DNA of 12,500 nucleotides from Penaeus vannamei (taxonomy: Eukaryota > Arthropoda > Malacostraca > Decapoda > Penaeidae): the NCBI RefSeq assembly GCF_042767895.1, contig NC_091590.1, positions 2,604,977-2,617,476 on the forward strand. The letters run 5' to 3'. Below, one piece after another: positions 9,387 through 12,500 of the stretch. The notes below the pieces were generated by a model. It saw only the letters and a program-made list of their open reading frames with translations, made no database searches and was not told the DNA's origin. The position numbers and the translations under genes were made by a program. Position 1 is the stretch's first letter; each line of letters begins with the position of its first letter.

Positions 9387-9608
9387 ATGAACAGTGTGAG
9401 CAAAGATTGCCAAGAGCTAAAGTCACTGTATGACAACTGTTTCAATCAGTGGTACAGTGAGAAGTTCCTACGAGGAGTGTTGGACGACTCCACATGTGAG
9501 CCAGTGTTCAAGCAGTACCAAAGCTGTGTCCAAGAAGCACTAAAGAAGCTGAAAATTGAGATTCCCAAAATTGAGGAAATCCCTTCGGAAGAAAAGCCGA
9601 AGGAATAG
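9387..9608 (+). CDS. TRIAP1: TRIAP1-like twin CX9C mitochondrial protein
   Basis: 73 aa, against 76 in human, sharing the start MNSV and the run Y-D-x-C-F-N-x-W-(Y/F)-x-E-K-F-L-(R/K)-G. Two CX9C motifs, Cys8/Cys18 and Cys37/Cys47, are intact; such twin motifs form disulfides on import into the intermembrane space through MIA40. In other animals TRIAP1 binds PRELI-family proteins and the pair carries phosphatidic acid across that space for cardiolipin synthesis; the human gene is also p53-induced and anti-apoptotic. The tail (residues 55-73) is Glu/Lys/Pro-rich and diverged. One uninterrupted coding exon. The start AUG has C at -3, a weak context. It lies 154 bp after PIGF and 59 bp before the SPT small subunit. 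Confidence 0.93.
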   Translation: MNSVSKDCQELKSLYDNCFNQWYSEKFLRGVLDDSTCEPVFKQYQSCVQEALKKLKIEIPKIEEIPSEEKPKE

Positions 9609-9667
9609 GCAGCTCGGGTTTGCTCCTTTTCATTGGCAACAAAGGTGAACAAAGTAATATTGGTAAA
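9609..9667 (+). promoter_or_regulatory. 59-bp TRIAP1-SPTSSA spacer
   Basis: Contains no AUG, no polyadenylation signal and little room for a promoter. A pyrimidine-rich stretch before CAACAAAG (ending 9643) could be a weak 3' splice site, and AAAG/GTGAAC overlaps it as a weak donor. The spacer therefore most simply belongs to a shared transcript. Confidence 0.5.
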
Positions 9668-9886
9668 ATGTTGAGTATAATTCGCAAAGCCTTTTCTAAC
9701 TGGTATCGACGCTATGAACTGAACACAGCCTTGTACATGCTTGAACCCAATGAGAAATTGGCTATGAATGTTTTCTTTCTGTCAATATTTGGACTCATTA
9801 CATACTCCTCTTATGCATATCTGCCTCACTATACTTCAACAATGTTGGCTTTCTTTGGCATTATTGACATTGAGGAAGGATCTTAA
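9668..9886 (+). CDS. SPTSSA: Serine palmitoyltransferase small subunit (ssSPTa-like)
   Basis: 72 aa; human SPTSSA is 71. Small SPT subunits bind the SPTLC1/SPTLC2 catalytic pair in the ER membrane, raise the activity of the first sphingolipid step (serine plus acyl-CoA to 3-ketosphinganine) and tune acyl-CoA choice. The family core is clear: an aromatic, basic N-terminus (NWYRRYEL, 11-18), then TALYMLEPNEK (20-30), one membrane segment (about 33-53) and a (Y/F)xPxH-like YLPHY (51-55). Met24 aligns with human SPTSSA Met28, the residue reported to favour palmitoyl-CoA, where SPTSSB has Val. Start chosen at ATG 9668; the frame is open upstream to 9620 but only from a TTG, so that extension is rejected. 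A at -3 makes this a better AUG than that of TRIAP1. Confidence 0.92.
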   Translation: MLSIIRKAFSNWYRRYELNTALYMLEPNEKLAMNVFFLSIFGLITYSSYAYLPHYTSTMLAFFGIIDIEEGS

Positions 9887-10142
9887 GTTCAATTTTTCTT
9901 GTCTCATAGGCGTCAAAAGTGTTGCTATGTTGTAAGATATTCCAAAAGAGTCATTATTTTGTACTAGACATTTATGTGTTATCTGAATTTTTCTGATTCC
10001 TTTGTGAAAGTGCTGTGTATTGTTTACCATTATCTTTGCTGTTTTTAAAGAAATTGTATGATTATACTTTAGTTGTACGGTTTGCTGTAGTAGAAATCTT
10101 AGCTTTTTTTTTGTTTGATTTTATAAAAGTAACACTTTGACA
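9887..10142 (+). promoter_or_regulatory. SPTSSA-RPP38 gap
   Basis: 256 bases, AT-rich, without AATAAA. TATAAA occurs at 10122-10127, only about 15 bases before the RPP38 ATG, too close to act as a TATA box for an RNA that includes that ATG. It could be a weak polyadenylation signal or part of a long T-rich stretch ending in AG at 10129, which looks like a 3' splice site 13 bases before the ATG. Other AG-ending T-rich stretches lie near 10070-10102. Confidence 0.4.
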
Positions 10143-11453
10143 ATGGCTTTGGAACCTAAGGCAGTACCAGTCTTAAGTGAACGTGAACAGAAGAAGTCTA
10201 TAAAAGGAATGAAAAAAAAGGTTGTTGTAAAAAATACACTAGAAAGTCCATTTTCTCTTGATTGGCCAGCAGTCAACGATTCATATTATGATTCCATAAG
10301 AAACCTACTACGAAAGAGTTGCTCTGGCCTGAAGGCCCCAAGTAAACCCCCGTGGAAGGAGTTACGGAAATTCAAGAAAGAAGAAAGAAAATGCTTCCTA
10401 GAAGAGTATGAAAAGAAGATTCTTGGAAATATTGATGCAGAAGCAAGTCAGAAAAGTCAGGAAAGGAAGGAAGCTATGTCACACTTGGTAATGGGGTACA
10501 ATCAAGTCATGAGGGCTTTGGAGAAGGATGAGATCGTTGCAGTCTTGGCCAAGAAAAATGTTCAGCCAGGATTTCTGATCAAAACCTTCCTTCCTGGGTG
10601 TGCTAACAAGGGTATACCACTTATTGCACTTTATGGCCTTGACGTAATTCTCCAGAGTGATGAGACGCTTGGCCTTAAACATCATTGTATGGTCATAGGA
10701 CTAAGACCATCAGTGAAAGAGGCTTCCTGTAGGTTTAATCAGTTGTATCTTGAAATGTGTAAGGCTGTTCAACTTGAAGGTGACATGGAAGAGGACGATA
10801 ATAACAGTGGAAACGAAGTAGATGAGGATGAAGATGATGAAATGGAAACCGAGGACAAGGAAAATGTGGCCGATACTCCAACCCATTATCCACTTACAGA
10901 AGAACAAATTGAGTCCTATCACTTGAAGCGAAGTAACAAAAAGGAGAGGGTATTCATTCCAGGACAAGGTGTAAGAGACCAGAAAAAGCAGAAAGTAAAC
11001 CGTGAGTCTGACTTCCTAAGTTTTGGTACCCTTGATGATGACCTTCTAACAGATGCAGATGAACTGCAACTGAGCTTTAGGCCCAAGAAAGAAAAGACAA
11101 AAACATTTAGAGAGGAAAAGAAACCGCCACAGGATTTACCTCCACCACAAGAAGTGAACTTTGATAGCATGTTCCTCATTGACGAAGAAGGAGATCAGTG
11201 TGATCTACAGGAATCAGAAGGCAATGTTCAAGTAAAATCGGAAGAAGAGATCGTTATAAAAAAAGAAGCGATAGATGAAACTACAGAAGAAGAAAATAGA
11301 AAGGAAGGTGTTGCAGAAAAAGGAAAAGATCAACCAAAGAAGAAGAAAAAAATAAAACAGGGTAAAAAGAAAGGGGAAGAGACCAAGTATCATCCGTATG
11401 TCTCAGCAAAGAAGAAGAGAATAAAGAACAATCCAAATAGAAAGCAAAATTGA
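10143..11453 (+). CDS. RPP38: Ribonuclease P/MRP protein subunit p38 (L7Ae family)
   Basis: 436 aa in one exon; human RPP38 is 283 aa and also has a single coding exon. The protein binds kink-turns in RNase P and MRP RNA in the nucleus, for tRNA 5' and rRNA processing. Near the N-terminus, V-V-K-N-T-L-E-S-P-F-S-L-D-W (28-41) matches the RPP38 segment V-V-K-T-S-L-N-N-P-Y. The L7Ae/L30e/Gadd45 fold spans about 114-189, opening with HLVMGYNQVMRALEKDEI and its conserved G-x-N-x-V-x-(R)-A-L-E pattern. An acidic stretch (213-240) and a long charged tail follow, with two lysine clusters (399-410, 422-428) likely serving nuclear or nucleolar entry. VKSE (364-367) and IKKE (372-375) fit the SUMO consensus. 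The ATG is strong (A at -3, G at +4); the frame extends upstream only to a TTG. The tail is much longer than in human. Confidence 0.88.
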   Translation: MALEPKAVPVLSEREQKKSIKGMKKKVVVKNTLESPFSLDWPAVNDSYYDSIRNLLRKSCSGLKAPSKPPWKELRKFKKEERKCFLEEYEKKILGNIDAEASQKSQERKEAMSHLVMGYNQVMRALEKDEIVAVLAKKNVQPGFLIKTFLPGCANKGIPLIALYGLDVILQSDETLGLKHHCMVIGLRPSVKEASCRFNQLYLEMCKAVQLEGDMEEDDNNSGNEVDEDEDDEMETEDKENVADTPTHYPLTEEQIESYHLKRSNKKERVFIPGQGVRDQKKQKVNRESDFLSFGTLDDDLLTDADELQLSFRPKKEKTKTFREEKKPPQDLPPPQEVNFDSMFLIDEEGDQCDLQESEGNVQVKSEEEIVIKKEAIDETTEEENRKEGVAEKGKDQPKKKKKIKQGKKKGEETKYHPYVSAKKKRIKNNPNRKQN

Positions 11454-11499
11454 AGATTAAGAGGTAATACAGACATATCCATGATACAAGACATGCTTT

Positions 11500-11505
11500 A
11501 TTAAA
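11500..11505 (+). terminator. ATTAAA, proximal polyadenylation signal
   Basis: ATTAAA 47 bases after the RPP38 stop, the first accepted signal downstream of the gene cluster. It would give a very short 3' UTR. AATAAA also occurs inside the RPP38 lysine-rich tail (11351 and 11420), where it is forced by codon content. Confidence 0.4.
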
Positions 11506-11893
11506 TAGATCTTTGTAGTAAGAGATTTTACACTTTTCACTTTTCTCTCTTATTTCTGTTGTTGTTTTCATCTTCTAGATTGAAAAATTTTATTTTATGT
11601 GAATCGATTGATTCTTGTACACAACACGGGGCATTTATAAATTGTAGAGTTTTACAAGGATGATGAAATATTATTATTTTGTTGGGTCTTAGTGGCTATG
11701 ATTTTCACAGTTCAGAATTTGATTTTCAGTCATTTATGGTAGACTTTAGTTGTGCTGTGAAGCTTAAAAAATGAAGTCATTACAAAAGATCATAATTTTT
11801 CTGTTACGTTCCAAGAAGTTTTATTCGTAGGTAATAGATTTACGTATTATAAGGTCATTTTCTCTACTTTTGTGTATTTGTAGCAAATTTCTT

Positions 11894-11899
11894 AATAAA
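11894..11899 (+). terminator. AATAAA, main polyadenylation signal candidate
   Basis: A canonical AATAAA about 440 bases after the RPP38 stop, followed at once by the GT-rich stretch TATGTGTTATAG, as expected near a cleavage site. It is the best 3' end for RPP38 or for a longer cluster transcript. Confidence 0.5.
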
Positions 11900-12395
11900 G
11901 TATGTGTTATAGATCAAGGAAGTAATTTTCCCAAAACTAACTGGAAAGGTAAAAAATCTGCATTTTATTAGAATTTGATAATACAGGTTTGATTATGACA
12001 AATGATAAAACTTGAATATTTGATTTATACAAAAAGGAAAGAAAGAAAAAAAATGCTGTATTATATGATTGTAGTGGTAATAACAAGGACATTATTAAAG
12101 ACAAACAGTCATATGTTATTTTTAATGTTCTTGATATATGAATCGAAATGGAAGTATGATTTTAGTGACATTTCCCTTGGTGTATGGAACAAGAAATTTA
12201 TCCGAAAAGACTTGATTAACCATTAACCATTCTCTCAAAATGAAATGTTTATGATAAAAAAAAAGTAAAAAGGACAAGTGGAATTTATTTATACCTGAAT
12301 GCTTTTGCTTTTTTATTTAATTCTTTTCCTTAATAATTTAATTCACATAAGATTCTTGGAATAAAGAATAGCGAGAAGAGGAAACCAAGAGAAGA

Positions 12396-12401
<6 letters not shown>

Positions 12402-12466
<65 letters not shown>
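12402..12466. repeat. (AT)n microsatellite, about 32 copies
   Basis: An uninterrupted AT dinucleotide run of about 65 bases near the window end, bounded by C at 12401 and ACATG on the right. Self-complementary and able to extrude as a cruciform. Confidence 0.95.
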
Positions 12467-12469
<3 letters not shown>

Positions 12470-12500
12470 GATGAAATTGATAAGGTTAATCTTGTTTGCT

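Larger units (their letters stand above)
11454..12401 (+). other. RPP38 3' UTR and AT-rich flank, no further gene
   Basis: AT-rich sequence with candidate polyadenylation signals at 11500, 11894 and 12360. A 74-codon frame at 12002-12226 has no recognisable domain and lies in AT-rich DNA. No RNA gene or transposon ends were seen. Confidence 0.6.

Noticed and set aside
9620..9667. N-terminal extension of the SPT small subunit
   Set aside because: It starts at TTG; the family start matches the ATG at 9668.
10122..10127. TATAAA as an RPP38 TATA box
   Set aside because: It lies about 15 bases before the start codon, so initiation some 30 bases downstream would miss the ATG.
12002..12226. 74-codon ORF after RPP38
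   Set aside because: AT-rich flank, no domain, no convincing start or splice context.

Overview
The window looks like nuclear DNA of an arthropod, most likely a decapod crustacean such as a penaeid shrimp. The genes have spliceosomal introns with GT-AG borders, their products resemble animal proteins, the non-coding DNA is AT-rich, and the first 2.2 kb is almost solid microsatellite of the CT, TA, GT and AAT/GATAAT kinds that penaeid genomes are known for. The taxon is an inference; no marker gene is present.

Layout. Positions 1-2216 are simple repeats, interrupted by one pogo/Tigger-like MITE (898-1364) inserted in a TA tract. Positions 2217-2960 show no gene. A GC-rich, CpG-dense patch (about 2960-3330) carries the first exon of PIGF, a five-exon gene running to 9232 (234 aa, joined across four introns). 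Intron 3 holds a 229-bp foldback MITE. Intron 4 holds an 859-bp piggyBac-like non-autonomous element with TTAA at both ends. Intron 1 holds copies of a G-rich hairpin motif.

Directly after PIGF, on the same strand and tightly packed, come three ORFs uninterrupted by introns: TRIAP1 (9387-9608), the small subunit of serine palmitoyltransferase (SPTSSA-like, 9668-9886) and RPP38, a protein subunit of RNase P/MRP (10143-11453). The gaps are 154, 59 and 256 bp and hold no AATAAA. The first good polyadenylation signals lie after RPP38 (ATTAAA 11500, AATAAA 11894). The end of the window is an AT-rich flank closing with a long TA microsatellite.

How the genes relate. PIGF acts in GPI-anchor synthesis in the ER, the SPT small subunit acts at the first step of sphingolipid synthesis in the ER, and TRIAP1 works in phosphatidic acid transfer for cardiolipin synthesis in mitochondria, so three of the four clustered genes are lipid genes. 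The most interesting signal is the TRIAP1/SPTSSA pair. The 59-bp gap leaves little room for a promoter or a polyA site. Every AUG in the TRIAP1 reading region has a pyrimidine at -3, only two other AUGs lie between the two starts, and the SPTSSA AUG has A at -3. This is what a dicistronic mRNA read by leaky scanning would look like. It is an inference, testable with full-length RNA reads.
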